A DNA stretch of 35,096 nt from a bacterium (GCA_017470815.1 JAFUXT010000046.1:1-35096); one strand, 5' to 3'. Shown: positions 8,301 to 17,028, counted from the first letter of the stretch. Translations and numbers: made by a program. Notes: a model not told the origin generated them from the letters alone.

Positions 8301-11300
8301 ACTACAAATCCGTTTTTACCATTATTGTAGAAATCGGCACTGCCACCCTTGTTTGACAATTTACCTGTTTCAGAAACTTTTAAAGTTCCGGCATTATTAG
8401 TATAGGTACCATTACCCTGGTTATTAACGGTACCTTTGATGTGCATACCGTTTTCGCCGTTATTAACCATTTTCAAACCTTGAGCATTTACAACACCGCC
8501 TTCTCTCACCTGAAGTCCGATGAAACCGTCATTGAGAAGTTCAAGGTTGCCATTTTTATTATTTATAGTACCGGTAATATTGAAACCATTTTTAGCATTT
8601 TCACTATTTACAAAGGTAGCATTGCCAACATTGTTGATTTCTCCGGCAATATTAAGTCCCTGACGACCGTTATTTTCCATTTTCAGATTGTGAGAATCAA
8701 TTTTGCCTGTTTCCTTAACATTTAAGCCGTTCTGACCATTATTTTTAACATTTAAGGTCCCATTATCCTGCTTAACAGTTCCGGCAATATTTAATCCATT
8801 TACACCATCATTAATGAAGTTACCGTTATTTGCTATATTAACAGTCCCGTTAATATTTAAGCCTGCAGTACCATTATTTGTTAAATCTAAATTATTTGCT
8901 GATACTAATGCTCCATTTTTAATATTCAAGCCGTTATCACCTTTGTTGGTCATTACGGTATTACCATCAGCATTTTTAGCTTGACCGTAAATGTTTAAAC
9001 CGCCCTTTCCGTCATTGGTAAATGTTGCATTTCCGTTTGATGTTTCGGTTGTACCATAAATATTCAAACCTCTTGTGCCTGTTTCAGCATTTTTATAGTT
9101 TGCATTGCCGGAAGTTTTTACATTGCCTCTAACATACAAACCGCCTTCGCCTGAATTAGTCATATTCAAACTGTCTTTGTCTGCATTATTTGCTTCAATA
9201 TTTGCGCTCTGGTACACCTGCAAACCTTTAGCACCGGTATTTGTAATATCAAGAACACCGTTATTATTTGTAATATTCCCGCCAATGTTCAAACCGTTTG
9301 CACCACTGTTTGCTAAAGAAGCGTTGCCAACATTTGAAACAGTACCGTTTATATTCATGCCATTTGCACCGCTATTAGTTATTGTAAGACCTTTAGCAGT
9401 AACATTCCCAGATTTAAGAATGTTTATTCCTTTTTCACCGCTGTTATCTAATACCAATTTACCATCATTTAATAATGAACCTGAAACATTAATCTGTTCG
9501 CCTTTGTTGGTGAAAGTTGAATTACCTTTGTTGGTAAATTTACCGCCAACACTCAATGGACCGTTTTCATTATTAGCAATTGTAGTGCCTTCGTTATTTA
9601 CTTCACCGGAAATTACAAGACCATTTACCCCTTTGTTGTAATAAGAAGCAGTACCGCCTTTATTTGACATCTTTCCTGATTCTTTTACATCCAAAGAACC
9701 GGCATTGTTAATATAAGTTCCATCGCCTGTATTGTTTACAGTGCCCCAAACATTCAAGCCAGTCTCACCGTTGTTAACCATTTCAATACCTTGAGCATCT
9801 ACACTACCGGTTTTTGTGATGTTCAAGCCTCTTGAACCACTATTTTGCATTGATAATTTACCGTCACTAACCGTCAAATTACCTGCAACATTCAAACCGT
9901 CACGACCGCCTGCATTATTAACAATTTGGGTACCTCCATTAACCTTAACATCTCCGAGAATATTAAGTCCCTCAGTACCATTATTTTCCATACTAAGTGC
10001 AAGAGGTTTTGTACTTGTAGAAATAACTTTACCGTTTTCTCTGATATTAAGACCATTGGTTCCGTTATTTACAATATTCAATGTTCCCTGTGGAGCATGA
10101 TGATCGCTGATTCCGTGATCTACAAGTCCATATACATTTAATCCGCCTGCACCGTTATTTACAATGTTTCCGTTAACACCGATTTTTGCGGTACCGGCTA
10201 TATTCAATCCTGCAGCACCGTTATTAGTAAGATTTGCATTATCCGCAAAAACTAAACCGCCTGATTTTACATTTAATCCGTTTGCTCCGTTGTTGGTCAT
10301 TGTTGTAAGACCACCAGTATTTCGAGTTTCTCCGTAAATATTTAAACCGCCTTTACCATCATTGGTAAATGTAGTGCTACCGTTTTGAGTATGTGTTTTC
10401 CCGTATATATTAAGACCTTTTGCACCGGTTTCGGTATTTGTATAAGTTGCATTACCTAATGTGCTGACATTACCACTGATATTTAATCCGCCATTACCGG
10501 TATTACGCATACTCAAACTGTCTTTATTTAAATTATTAGAAACAATCTTAGCATTTTTACCTACATTCAACCCCGCAGTGCCGGTATTATCAACAGTTAA
10601 AACACCATCCTCGTTAGTTATTTGACCACCGATGTTTAAGCCGTTAGAACCACTGTTTGTAAAAGATGCATTACCGGTATTTGTAACAGTACCATTAACA
10701 TTAAGACCTTTTGCACCGCTGTTTTTCACTTCCAATCCTTCAGAAGAAACAACACCTGTTGAAACGATATTCAAACCATCAGCACCGCTATTGTCTAACT
10801 TTAATTTACCGTTAGTATTTTCTACAGTTCCTGAGATATTTAACTGAGAACCTTTATTTGTAAATGTTGAATTACCTTTGTTTGTGAATTTTCCTCCGAT
10901 ACTCAAAGGACCCTTTTCATTGGTTGCAATTGTTGTACCTTCATTATTTACTTCACCGGAGATAACAAATCCGTTAGCCCCGCTATTATTGTAAGTTGCA
11001 GTTCCGCCTTTATTTGACATCTTACCGGATTCGTGGACTTCAAAGCCACCTGCAGTATTTGTATATGTTCCGTCACCGGAATTAGTTACAGTGCCGTATA
11101 CATTCAAACCATTCACACCACTGTTAGACATTGATATTCCTTGAGCATTAACATTACCTGTTTTTGACACATTCAAACCTAATGCTCCGCTATTATTCAT
11201 TGTCAATTTGCCATTTTTATCAGTTACGGTTCCTGTTACATTTAAACCATCCCTGCCTGCATTACTTATTGTCGCATTTCCATTGTTTGTAAATGTTCCT

Positions 11301-12664
11301 GAAATGTTCAAACCTTCAACACCTGTTGAAGTATTCGTTACAACGGCAGTTCCATTATTATTAACAGTTCCGCTAATATTTAAACCGTTATTTCCGCTAT
11401 TGGTAATTTCAATACCCTCAGACTGTATATTTCCGCTTTTAACGATATTTAAGCCCTTTGCACCACTGTTATTTAGAGTTAATTTGCCGTTTTTATCAGT
11501 TATTTTCCCTGAGATATTTAATTGTGTTCCGCTATTTGTAAATGTCGCATTGCCATTATTGTCAAAATTACCTGCAACGCTTAATACACCTGCTTTGTTA
11601 TCAACAGATGCATTACCTTTGTTGTTCACATTTCCGGCTAATACAGTTCCTTCACTGCCGGTATTACTCATTACTAAATTATTATCATTTGTAATTTGTG
11701 AACCTTTTACAAAATATATACCTTTACCTGTATTAACTATTTTAAGAGTACCGCCATGGTTTTCAAGATTAGAATTTTTTGCACCATAAACGCTACCGCC
11801 CGAGTTGTTAATATTCAAATCGCCATTTTTATTTACAAGATTACCGGAGATATAAACCCCTTTAGAACCAGTATTAGTAATATTAGTACTGCCTGTGCCT
11901 ACATTTTGAACATCTCCTGTGATAGTAGTCCCTACAGTTGAAGCGAAAGAAATAACACCATTTTTCGCAGTTATCTCATTTGCACTTGTTATTTTAGAAG
12001 TATTTACAATTGAATTAAATAATTCATCTGCTCTTTGGCGGCCATCAAACACCGCATCATTACCGGTACCTGCAAGAACTTTACCGGGAACCTGAACACG
12101 ACTTGAGACTACATCAATATCATTAGCGGCAAAAACATGCCCATCAATTTTAACAGAGCCGCTGCCTACATTGTTTTTATCTGATAATACGCTTAAATCT
12201 TTATTCGGATTATTTTTGAAACGATTATAAACATCATTATTAGGAGTATAGACGCCTAAAGAACCAACATTTAATACCCCTGAAGCACCGACAACCATGC
12301 CGTTTGGAGAAACGAAAAGTGCTCTTCCATTATAAAAATTACCGTTTCTCATTGTATTGACAATACCGTTAATTTGAATTGTATTATCTACTAAGTTAAG
12401 GAATGTACTTACATCTTTACTGCCATACTTATAAATAAGATTTGCAATATCACCTTGGCTCAACTCAAATCTTTCATACTTTCTTAAACCAATATCAGAA
12501 CCCTTCAGCACCGCCGTAGGATTAATGTCATAAACACCGTTATTACCCTGAACATTAGTAATATTGGTTGCAAATGCAGACAAAACCATAGTCTGCTGAC
12601 TCAAGAATACTGCAGTTAACATTGCTGAAATTGCACGTCTTGAACTTTTACGGAGATTTTTCAT
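5315..12664 (-). CDS. Giant filamentous-haemagglutinin-like adhesin with C-terminal PilZ domain (2449 aa)
   Basis: Domain order: signal peptide (1-32, ending SAFA); haemagglutination/TPS-like domain (about 33-165) with FVSPNGMVVGASGVLNVGSL, equivalent to the NPNG block of two-partner-secreted proteins and close in style to LktA-type filamentous adhesins; ~1600 residues (about 243-1858) of ~20-residue repeats of NGLNISGTVNNNGNATFTNSG style, expected to fold as a beta-helix; a conserved module shared with its two neighbours (about 1878-2285); an acidic loop with GDGDG (about 2288-2312); and a PilZ domain (2343-2440) with RQYMR (R2345, R2349) and DISRGG (D2372, S2374, G2377). It lacks the Pro/Thr linker of its paralogues. 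The start is preceded by AAAGGAT. Adhesion or surface-filament function is inferred from the family; why a c-di-GMP-type domain is present is unknown. Confidence 0.9.
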   Translation of the reverse strand: MKNLRKSSRRAISAMLTAVFLSQQTMVLSAFATNITNVQGNNGVYDINPTAVLKGSDIGLRKYERFELSQGDIANLIYKYGSKDVSTFLNLVDNTIQINGIVNTMRNGNFYNGRALFVSPNGMVVGASGVLNVGSLGVYTPNNDVYNRFKNNPNKDLSVLSDKNNVGSGSVKIDGHVFAANDIDVVSSRVQVPGKVLAGTGNDAVFDGRQRADELFNSIVNTSKITSANEITAKNGVISFASTVGTTITGDVQNVGTGSTNITNTGSKGVYISGNLVNKNGDLNINNSGGSVYGAKNSNLENHGGTLKIVNTGKGIYFVKGSQITNDNNLVMSNTGSEGTVLAGNVNNKGNASVDNKAGVLSVAGNFDNNGNATFTNSGTQLNISGKITDKNGKLTLNNSGAKGLNIVKSGNIQSEGIEITNSGNNGLNISGTVNNNGTAVVTNTSTGVEGLNISGTFTNNGNATISNAGRDGLNVTGTVTDKNGKLTMNNSGALGLNVSKTGNVNAQGISMSNSGVNGLNVYGTVTNSGDGTYTNTAGGFEVHESGKMSNKGGTATYNNSGANGFVISGEVNNEGTTIATNEKGPLSIGGKFTNKGNSTFTNKGSQLNISGTVENTNGKLKLDNSGADGLNIVSTGVVSSEGLEVKNSGAKGLNVNGTVTNTGNASFTNSGSNGLNIGGQITNEDGVLTVDNTGTAGLNVGKNAKIVSNNLNKDSLSMRNTGNGGLNISGNVSTLGNATYTNTETGAKGLNIYGKTHTQNGSTTFTNDGKGGLNIYGETRNTGGLTTMTNNGANGLNVKSGGLVFADNANLTNNGAAGLNIAGTAKIGVNGNIVNNGAGGLNVYGLVDHGISDHHAPQGTLNIVNNGTNGLNIRENGKVISTSTKPLALSMENNGTEGLNILGDVKVNGGTQIVNNAGGRDGLNVAGNLTVSDGKLSMQNSGSRGLNITKTGSVDAQGIEMVNNGETGLNVWGTVNNTGDGTYINNAGSLDVKESGKMSNKGGTASYYNKGVNGLVISGEVNNEGTTIANNENGPLSVGGKFTNKGNSTFTNKGEQINVSGSLLNDGKLVLDNSGEKGINILKSGNVTAKGLTITNSGANGMNINGTVSNVGNASLANSGANGLNIGGNITNNNGVLDITNTGAKGLQVYQSANIEANNADKDSLNMTNSGEGGLYVRGNVKTSGNANYKNAETGTRGLNIYGTTETSNGNATFTNDGKGGLNIYGQAKNADGNTVMTNKGDNGLNIKNGALVSANNLDLTNNGTAGLNINGTVNIANNGNFINDGVNGLNIAGTVKQDNGTLNVKNNGQNGLNVKETGKIDSHNLKMENNGRQGLNIAGEINNVGNATFVNSENAKNGFNITGTINNKNGNLELLNDGFIGLQVREGGVVNAQGLKMVNNGENGMHIKGTVNNQGNGTYTNNAGTLKVSETGKLSNKGGSADFYNNGKNGFVVAGTVDNQGTTKVVNDNGVLSIGGTFSNIGDTTLTNNGTQLNIHGTVNNSNGTLTLNNTKGDIQVVNTGIVDAEGLNMNNTGADGINVYGKVSNKGDANIKNSAAGTKGINVYGSVANDGTLNITNDGADGVNVFGKVSNTNGKATIVNNGAKGLNVAPAGEINTQGIELVNNGEKGMNIWGTVNNKGDGTYTNNAGSLDVKESGKMSNIGGTANYYNKGEHGLVISGEVNNEGTTIALNDNGPLSIGGKFTNKGNATFTNAKGEQLNISGTVTNTDGKLTLNNEGAKGLNIVSTGRVNAQDIEMNNSGEAGLNIRGNVDASHNLDIVNNEGGKGGLNIGGTITQGNSNSEKAGHVNLSNQGEGGINIYGTINGLDAVTSSNKGAKGTYIDSKASVKSGADITIGDASTAGTKVRGLVNASGNVNMSEAGGDIVIGDGSENNNYITAGKDINIDIKNGNLKNIGVKKVLLKADGNLDVKVVDGSIGEAPANGVTRDFNKSINANIKGKVNEQTIDSTVMKEKDFVINYAAIDSDMNIDTIKADGKVILTVDDDYGKTNDGARYNMVNVKTDNKSTNIVGKGISLISNGSIGTSEITKDGLEVTTPVTFIQTGAEQGYTMDALANEDISLYENSFNDANYGKDKEVKTNKVTTMIAREGDMNVEFAGNTTIDNITAEGDLIVTTRGQKLDIENLGSIKDGNKDYFGVRNNGKADGGYTNADHATEVLPDNTELMALDINHNLRPTQELVDGNHEAYAQSEVTVKNAVLDNGKMDITADNIKANGIELKSNKDGVVKSRNAATNKVVGANGIPTAHSVRENDVTYVGRSETERNYYRFQGDGDGVYNGRASNVDNDDNIFDATPLEMEDDLDDASQMWKQKVDNSNVAGTDKRQYMRFNITTNQIPVSFEQKAGASSLIDISRGGIAIAHEGNLKVGDVIPVHIVYGDLDINANAKIVSTTATRAGAEFVNIDKSLANQLLYLNILLEGKYNKLANN
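5318..5638 (-). other. PilZ-domain coding segment of the 2449-aa adhesin
   Basis: This encodes the last 107 residues. The match is full length for PilZ: RxxxR at the start, DxSxxG, then GDVIPVHI, strands carrying ANAKIVSTTATRAGAEFVNI, and a closing amphipathic helix (ANQLLYLNILL). All positions that contact cyclic di-GMP in the canonical family are kept. Confidence 0.85.
7090..11930 (-). repeat. Beta-helix repeat region with a higher-order super-repeat
   Basis: About 1600 residues are built of ~20-residue units. On top of this, a block marked by ESGKMSNKGG and the following NNEGTT...GGKFTNKGN recurs four times. The codon equivalent to its GAC landmark lies at 11016, 9666, 8355 and 7680, so the spacings are exactly 450, 437 and 225 codons: one super-unit of ~450 residues copied, then a half-size copy. 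This points to segmental duplication inside the gene. Confidence 0.85.
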
Positions 12665-12721
12665 ATTTCAATCCTTTCGTATATATAATGTTTAATTGTT
12701 TTCGATTTTTACATGCTTATT

Positions 12722-12737
12722 AGGACACAAATGTCCT
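12722..12737 (-). promoter_or_regulatory. Inverted repeat AGGACA-N4-TGTCCT in the leader of the 2449-aa gene
   Basis: Perfect 6-bp arms around CAAA, 58 bases before the start codon. The size suits either a repressor operator or a small leader hairpin. No known regulator consensus is recognised. Confidence 0.45.
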
Positions 12738-12833
12738 CATGACATTAAAAACTTGAGAAAAAAATAATTTGCTATTAATTGTATAAATTTAAAAAAAAAT
12801 TATTTACATTTTGCAACATAACACTTTCATAAC

Positions 12834-12850
12834 TAACCTACAATAGGTTA
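12834..12850. promoter_or_regulatory. Inverted repeat TAACCTA-CAA-TAGGTTA
   Basis: Perfect 7-bp arms with a 3-nt centre, upstream of the likely promoter zone of the 2449-aa gene. It could be an operator half-site pair; there is no T-tract, so it is not a terminator. Confidence 0.4.
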
Positions 12851-12924
12851 ATCGGAAAAACCATTGAAATTATTCAATATTTATACCTTATTGTTACATA
12901 ACTTAAAATTTTATATAATATTTA

Positions 12925-12959
12925 TATAAAAGGTCCTGTATAATACAGGACCTTTTATA
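12925..12959 (-). terminator. Terminator of the 1273-aa adhesin gene
   Basis: A perfect 16-bp stem (12925-12940 with 12944-12959) around a TAA loop, containing AAAAGGTCCTGTA. It lies 13 nt after the stop codon. The stem ends in TTTT/ATA on either side, so it could act in both directions. Confidence 0.85.
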
Positions 12960-12972
12960 CCATAAACTGCAA

Positions 12973-15900
12973 TTATTTAAAAGTTATATTCTGTCCGCTA
13001 TCCAATAACATATTCAGATATAACAATTGGTTTGCAGTTGCCTGATCAAGATTTACGAATCTTGCTCCGGCTCTTGAAGTTGTCGCAGTTACCACTTCGG
13101 CATTTGCGTTAATTTCAAGATTACCATATTTGAGGTGAATTGGTATTATATCACCGTTTTTCAATGTATTGTTGTGTTTTAGAGCGACCCCGCCTCTTGA
13201 TACATCGATCAGACTGTCAACATTATCAACTCTTTCCATTGATACAGGTATTGGAGTATTATTAACGTTATACCTTACATATTGACGTTTATCGATTGTA
13301 TCCAGATTATCATCATCAATTCGGTTATTGTATAACTGTTTGAGTTGATCATCTTCCGGAGTTATTGTTGGTCCCTCAGTCGGTGGATTCGTTGGCGGAT
13401 CAGTTGTCTCCGGTGTTGGAGGCTCCGTTGGAGGATCAGTTGTCTCCGGTGTTGGAGGTTCCGTCGGTGGATCCGTTGGAGGTTCCGTCGGTGGATCCGT
13501 TGGAGGTTCCGTTGGTTCATCCGTTGGCATATCTGTCGGCTTATCTGTCGGCGGATCTGTTGGAGGATCTGTCGGCGCATCCGTTGGAGGATCCGTTGGA
13601 GGATCTGTCGGAGGATCCGTTGGTGGTTCCGTCGGTGGATCTGTCGGAGCATCCGTTGGAGCATCCGTTGGAGGATCTGTCGGTGGATCCGTTGGAGGAT
13701 CTGTCGGTGGATCCGTTGGAGGATCTGTCGGAGGATCCGTTGGAGGATCTGTCGGAGGATCCGTTGGTGGATCTGTCGGAGGATCCGTTGGAGGATCTGT
13801 CGGAGGATCCGTTGGTGGATCTGTCGGAGGATCCGTTGGTGGATCTGTCGGTGGATCCGTTGGAGGATTTGTTGGAGGATCCGTTGGAGGATCTGTCGGT
13901 GGATCCGTTGGAGGATTTGTTGGAGGATCTGTTGGCGGGTCTGTTGGCGGATCTGTTATTTCTAACGGAGTTCCATCAACTACACCATCATCATCATCAA
14001 CATGAGATTGTTCTCCATCAAATATTCCATCACCATCACCCGGATGATAATAATAATTTCTTTCTTTTTCATTTCGTCCAACACCCTCAACATCATCAGG
14101 TCTTACAGCATGACCTGTCGGAATATCAGGACCATTTTCTACATAAACACCCTGAACTTTATTAGTTGAAGGATCAACGGTTTTTGAGAAACCCTCTTTG
14201 CCAAAATGAGTTGCAATACCATTTGCATAAATATTATCCGCAGTAATATCAAGTGTACCGTGATCTAATACGGCATTATCAATCTTAACTGTTGAACCTG
14301 CCCATGCTTCATGACCACCATCAACAAGTTGTTCTGTAGGTCTGATATTGTGGTTAATATCAAGAGCCTTGACTGTTGCATGATTTGGAAGTGCTTCATC
14401 TCTGTAGTCAGGTTTAGTGTAACCACCATCTTGCTGACCATAATTTCTTGGACCTAAGTAATCATTAGGAATTACAGATTCATCGGTAATATGGCCTAAA
14501 TTCTTAATTTCAAGATTTTTACCACGGGTAATTACTGATAAATCGCCTTCAGCAGTGATATTATCAATTGTAGTATTTCCTGCGAATTCAATATTTGCAT
14601 CACCTTTTCTTGCAATTATTGTGCAGGCTCTATTTGTTTTAACTTCTTTTGCTCTGCCGTAGTCAGAATCATTGAAACTGTTTTCTTTTAAGTTGATATT
14701 ATTTTCAGCAAGAACATCCATGCTATAGCCCTGTTCTGCACCGGTTTGGATAAATGTAACGGCATTATTTGATGTTCCGATACTGCCATTGGCTATAAGC
14801 GATATTCCGGTACCTTCAATATTTGTATCCGAATTACCGCTGTGCGCATTAACCATATTATATCGTTTTGCACCAGTATTATTATAGCCGTAATCATCAT
14901 CTACAGTTAAAATTACTCTGCCGTCAGCCTTGATTGTATCAATATTCATATCCGAATCAATAGCGGCATAGTTAATTACCAAGTCATCAGGTTTTGCAAC
15001 TTTGTTGGTTTCAGCCTTAACCTTTCCTTTAATATTTGCATTAACAGATTTAGTAAAGTCTCTTGAGCCTTCGTTTTTAGGACCAATTCCTGTACAACCA
15101 GAGCCTGAACATGCCGCCTGCTGAACAGGTAAACCGATAGTACCATCTGTAACATCCATTGTTAAATTACCGCCGGCATTCAATAGAACTTTTTCAACAC
15201 CATAGTTTAAGATACTGCCGTTATCAACAGTAATTGCAATATCATTACCCGCTTTTACATAATTATTATTGCTTGTATTATCACCAATAACAACATTACC
15301 GCCGCCTTTTTGCTGAATATCAATGTTTTTATCGGCCTTGATGAAACCTTTTACATTTACACCGCCTGCGGCATTATCATCAACATAAACATTTTTATTA
15401 GATTTTGCCAAACCGGAAGATGCAACATTAATACCCTTTGCACCGGTATTAGTCATGTATAAATCGCCTTGATCATTGATTGTACCCGAAAGATTTATAC
15501 CGTTTGTACCTTCATTAGTGAACTTACCGGTTCCACCGATATTAACATTACCTGAAATATTCATACCATCAGGACTTGTTGCAGTATTATAAAATTCAGC
15601 ATTACCGGTTGTATTAAAGGTACCTGTAATATTCATACCTGCGGTTTGATTCTTAGCAGGTTTATTTGCAGGATAACCATTTTCGACATAGGAATTTCCT
15701 GAGGTATTGAATGTACCACCAAGTTCCATTCCGTTTTTACCTTTGTTTCTTACAGTTAAATCACCTTTTGTATCAACATTACCTGTAACTTTTAATTTTG
15801 TCTCAGTGCTGCCCTGCATTGGAAGGTTGAAGATATCTGTATTACCGCCATTTTTAACGTTACCTGAAATATCCAAATCGCCTTCGTTATTATTAATTAA

Positions 15901-16794
15901 TAATCTGCCTTTTGCATTAGCAACATTACCGCTGATTTTTAATCCGTTTGCAGCATCATCATAGTTTCTAATCTCTAAAGAACTGCCAGTGCCAACTGCA
16001 AAGTTTTTAACAGTACCGGCAATATTTACTCCATTTGCATTTGGAGAACCTGTACCGCTTCCTTCTGCAGAAATAATAATATGACCGTTACCGTCGTTAG
16101 CAAATGAATTGGCTGTATTTAAATTATCAGTATTAACCAAGTTGTTAAATAAATTTTGTGCAGCACTTTCTGAATCAAATTTTTGCATTTTATTGGCATT
16201 GACACCGCCAACAACGACAGCATCTTTTGCAACATCAACAGATGCACCTTTCAATTCTACATCGCCGGATGTTACAATTTTACCGTTGATTTTAATTGCT
16301 CCGCCAACATTCATATCATTTGATTCAAGAGCAGCGAGTCCGCTTGTTGTCTGATTTTTCTTTATTTGTGCATAATTATAAGAGTCAGGAGAATATACTC
16401 CCAAAGAACCAACGTTTAAGACACCTGATGCTCCGACAACCATGCCGTTTGGTGAGATAAATACGGCTCTCCCGTTATAAAAGCCATTGCCTCTGACGGA
16501 GTTGACAACACCATTAATATTAATTTGATTATCAACAAGGTTTACAAAAGTATTGATGTCTGCAAAATTCAAATTTGCGACATCACCTTTGCTTAAATCA
16601 AATTTTTGATACTGACGGAAACCTGTACTTCCGTCAATTTTTGTCGGGTCAATGTTAAACACTCCGCTTGTTTGATTGAACCCTGAGATTTCGCTGGCTA
16701 CTACGCTCAACGCCATCGTTTGCTGAAGCATAAAGACACCTGTCATGAGAGATGCAATTATTCTTCTTTGAGTCTTTCTACTCTTTCTCATCAT
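12973..16794 (-). CDS. Filamentous-haemagglutinin-like adhesin with Pro/Thr linker and PilZ domain (1273 aa)
   Basis: Same plan as the 2449-aa neighbour but with a short repeat section. Signal peptide 1-33 (ending SVVA); TPS-like domain about 34-170 with FISPNGMVVGASGVLNVGSL; roughly ten ~20-residue beta-helix repeats (about 260-490); conserved module (about 495-915) containing an added CSGSGC pair; acidic loop with PGDGDG and VDDDDG (about 917-940); a ~196-residue Pro/Thr/Asp linker (about 947-1142) made almost only of DPPT units; and PilZ (1168-1265) with RQYVR (R1170, R1174) and DVSRGG (D1197, S1199, G1202). The start is preceded by AAAGGAT six bases upstream; the second Met codon could also serve. 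It probably forms its own transcript, since terminators lie on both sides. Confidence 0.9.
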   Translation of the reverse strand: MMRKSRKTQRRIIASLMTGVFMLQQTMALSVVASEISGFNQTSGVFNIDPTKIDGSTGFRQYQKFDLSKGDVANLNFADINTFVNLVDNQININGVVNSVRGNGFYNGRAVFISPNGMVVGASGVLNVGSLGVYSPDSYNYAQIKKNQTTSGLAALESNDMNVGGAIKINGKIVTSGDVELKGASVDVAKDAVVVGGVNANKMQKFDSESAAQNLFNNLVNTDNLNTANSFANDGNGHIIISAEGSGTGSPNANGVNIAGTVKNFAVGTGSSLEIRNYDDAANGLKISGNVANAKGRLLINNNEGDLDISGNVKNGGNTDIFNLPMQGSTETKLKVTGNVDTKGDLTVRNKGKNGMELGGTFNTSGNSYVENGYPANKPAKNQTAGMNITGTFNTTGNAEFYNTATSPDGMNISGNVNIGGTGKFTNEGTNGINLSGTINDQGDLYMTNTGAKGINVASSGLAKSNKNVYVDDNAAGGVNVKGFIKADKNIDIQQKGGGNVVIGDNTSNNNYVKAGNDIAITVDNGSILNYGVEKVLLNAGGNLTMDVTDGTIGLPVQQAACSGSGCTGIGPKNEGSRDFTKSVNANIKGKVKAETNKVAKPDDLVINYAAIDSDMNIDTIKADGRVILTVDDDYGYNNTGAKRYNMVNAHSGNSDTNIEGTGISLIANGSIGTSNNAVTFIQTGAEQGYSMDVLAENNINLKENSFNDSDYGRAKEVKTNRACTIIARKGDANIEFAGNTTIDNITAEGDLSVITRGKNLEIKNLGHITDESVIPNDYLGPRNYGQQDGGYTKPDYRDEALPNHATVKALDINHNIRPTEQLVDGGHEAWAGSTVKIDNAVLDHGTLDITADNIYANGIATHFGKEGFSKTVDPSTNKVQGVYVENGPDIPTGHAVRPDDVEGVGRNEKERNYYYHPGDGDGIFDGEQSHVDDDDGVVDGTPLEITDPPTDPPTDPPTNPPTDPPTDPPTDPPTNPPTDPPTDPPTDPPTDPPTDPPTDPPTDPPTDPPTDPPTDPPTDPPTDPPTDPPTDPPTDPPTDPPTDAPTDAPTDPPTEPPTDPPTDPPTDPPTDAPTDPPTDPPTDKPTDMPTDEPTEPPTDPPTEPPTDPPTEPPTPETTDPPTEPPTPETTDPPTNPPTEGPTITPEDDQLKQLYNNRIDDDNLDTIDKRQYVRYNVNNTPIPVSMERVDNVDSLIDVSRGGVALKHNNTLKNGDIIPIHLKYGNLEINANAEVVTATTSRAGARFVNLDQATANQLLYLNMLLDSGQNITFK
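12976..13293 (-). other. PilZ-domain coding segment of the 1273-aa adhesin
   Basis: The last 106 residues carry RQYVR, DVSRGG, GDIIPIHLKYG and SRAGARFVNLD, then a terminal helix (ANQLLYLNMLL). It is nearly colinear with the other two copies, without gaps in the core. Confidence 0.85.
13370..13956 (-). repeat. 12-nt tandem repeat encoding DPPT linker
   Basis: About 587 bases of 12-nt units, each giving Asp-Pro-Pro-Thr with occasional N, A, E, K or M changes. Two codon variants alternate (GGATCCGTTGGA and GGATCTGTCGGN as read on the plus strand), forming a 24-nt higher-order repeat. Unit length is a multiple of three, so gain or loss changes linker length without breaking the frame. Confidence 0.9.
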
Positions 16795-16816
16795 GCTTTA
16801 ATCCTTTCATTTTATA

Positions 16817-16828
16817 AATACATGTATT
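16817..16828. promoter_or_regulatory. Perfect palindrome AATACATGTATT before the 1273-aa gene
   Basis: A 12-bp perfect palindrome 23 bases upstream of the start codon and 10 bases from the ribosome binding site. Binding of a protein or RNA folding here could block ribosome access. The function is unproven. Confidence 0.35.
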
Positions 16829-16845
16829 AGCGCCATAAAGTCATC

Positions 16846-16881
16846 TGACTATGCTTTTGTTAGCACACACCGCCATAGTCA
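16846..16881 (-). promoter_or_regulatory. Leader inverted repeat TGACTATG / CATAGTCA
   Basis: Perfect 8-bp arms (16846-16853 and 16874-16881) separated by 20 nt, inside the probable 5' leader of the 1273-aa gene. The sequence CGCCATA is also present twice at 16831 and 16871, exactly 40 bp apart, about four helical turns. Confidence 0.45.
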
Positions 16882-16967
16882 TGTCATGATTAATCTTTAT
16901 ATTTATATAAACGAATTTTTTAATATAAATATTTACTAAAATCAGAGAAATGTTAATAAAAATTTAC

Positions 16968-17006
16968 AAAAAAATTAGAGATTAGCAATATAACTAATCT
17001 CTAATT
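16968..17006 (-). terminator. Terminator of the 1148-aa adhesin gene
   Basis: A perfect 13-bp stem (16973-16985 with 16994-17006) containing TTAGAGATTAG around an 8-nt loop, followed on the minus strand by a T-run. It lies 22 nt after the stop codon. Confidence 0.85.
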
Positions 17007-17028
17007 GTTGCATTTACATATTTTGAGT

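Larger units (their letters stand above)
12665..12972. other. Intergenic region between the 1273-aa and 2449-aa adhesin genes
   Basis: These 308 bases hold no gene. From the 1273-aa gene side they contain a perfect terminator hairpin (12925-12959), then small inverted repeats: ATTGAA/TTCAAT (12863-12878) and TAACCTA/TAGGTTA (12834-12850), then AT-rich DNA with a TATACA hexamer (12780-12785, minus strand) that could be a -10, and the AGGACA/TGTCCT repeat (12722-12737) in the probable leader. The ribosome binding site AAAGGAT lies at about 12670-12676. Confidence 0.6.

Noticed and set aside
13345..14165. Long plus-strand and alternate minus-strand ORFs across the DPPT repeat
   Set aside because: They are open only because the 12-nt repeat lacks stops in several frames; the products are monotonous (Arg/Trp/Ile, Leu/Glu/Asp/Pro or Gln/Arg-rich) and antisense to or out of frame with a well-supported gene.
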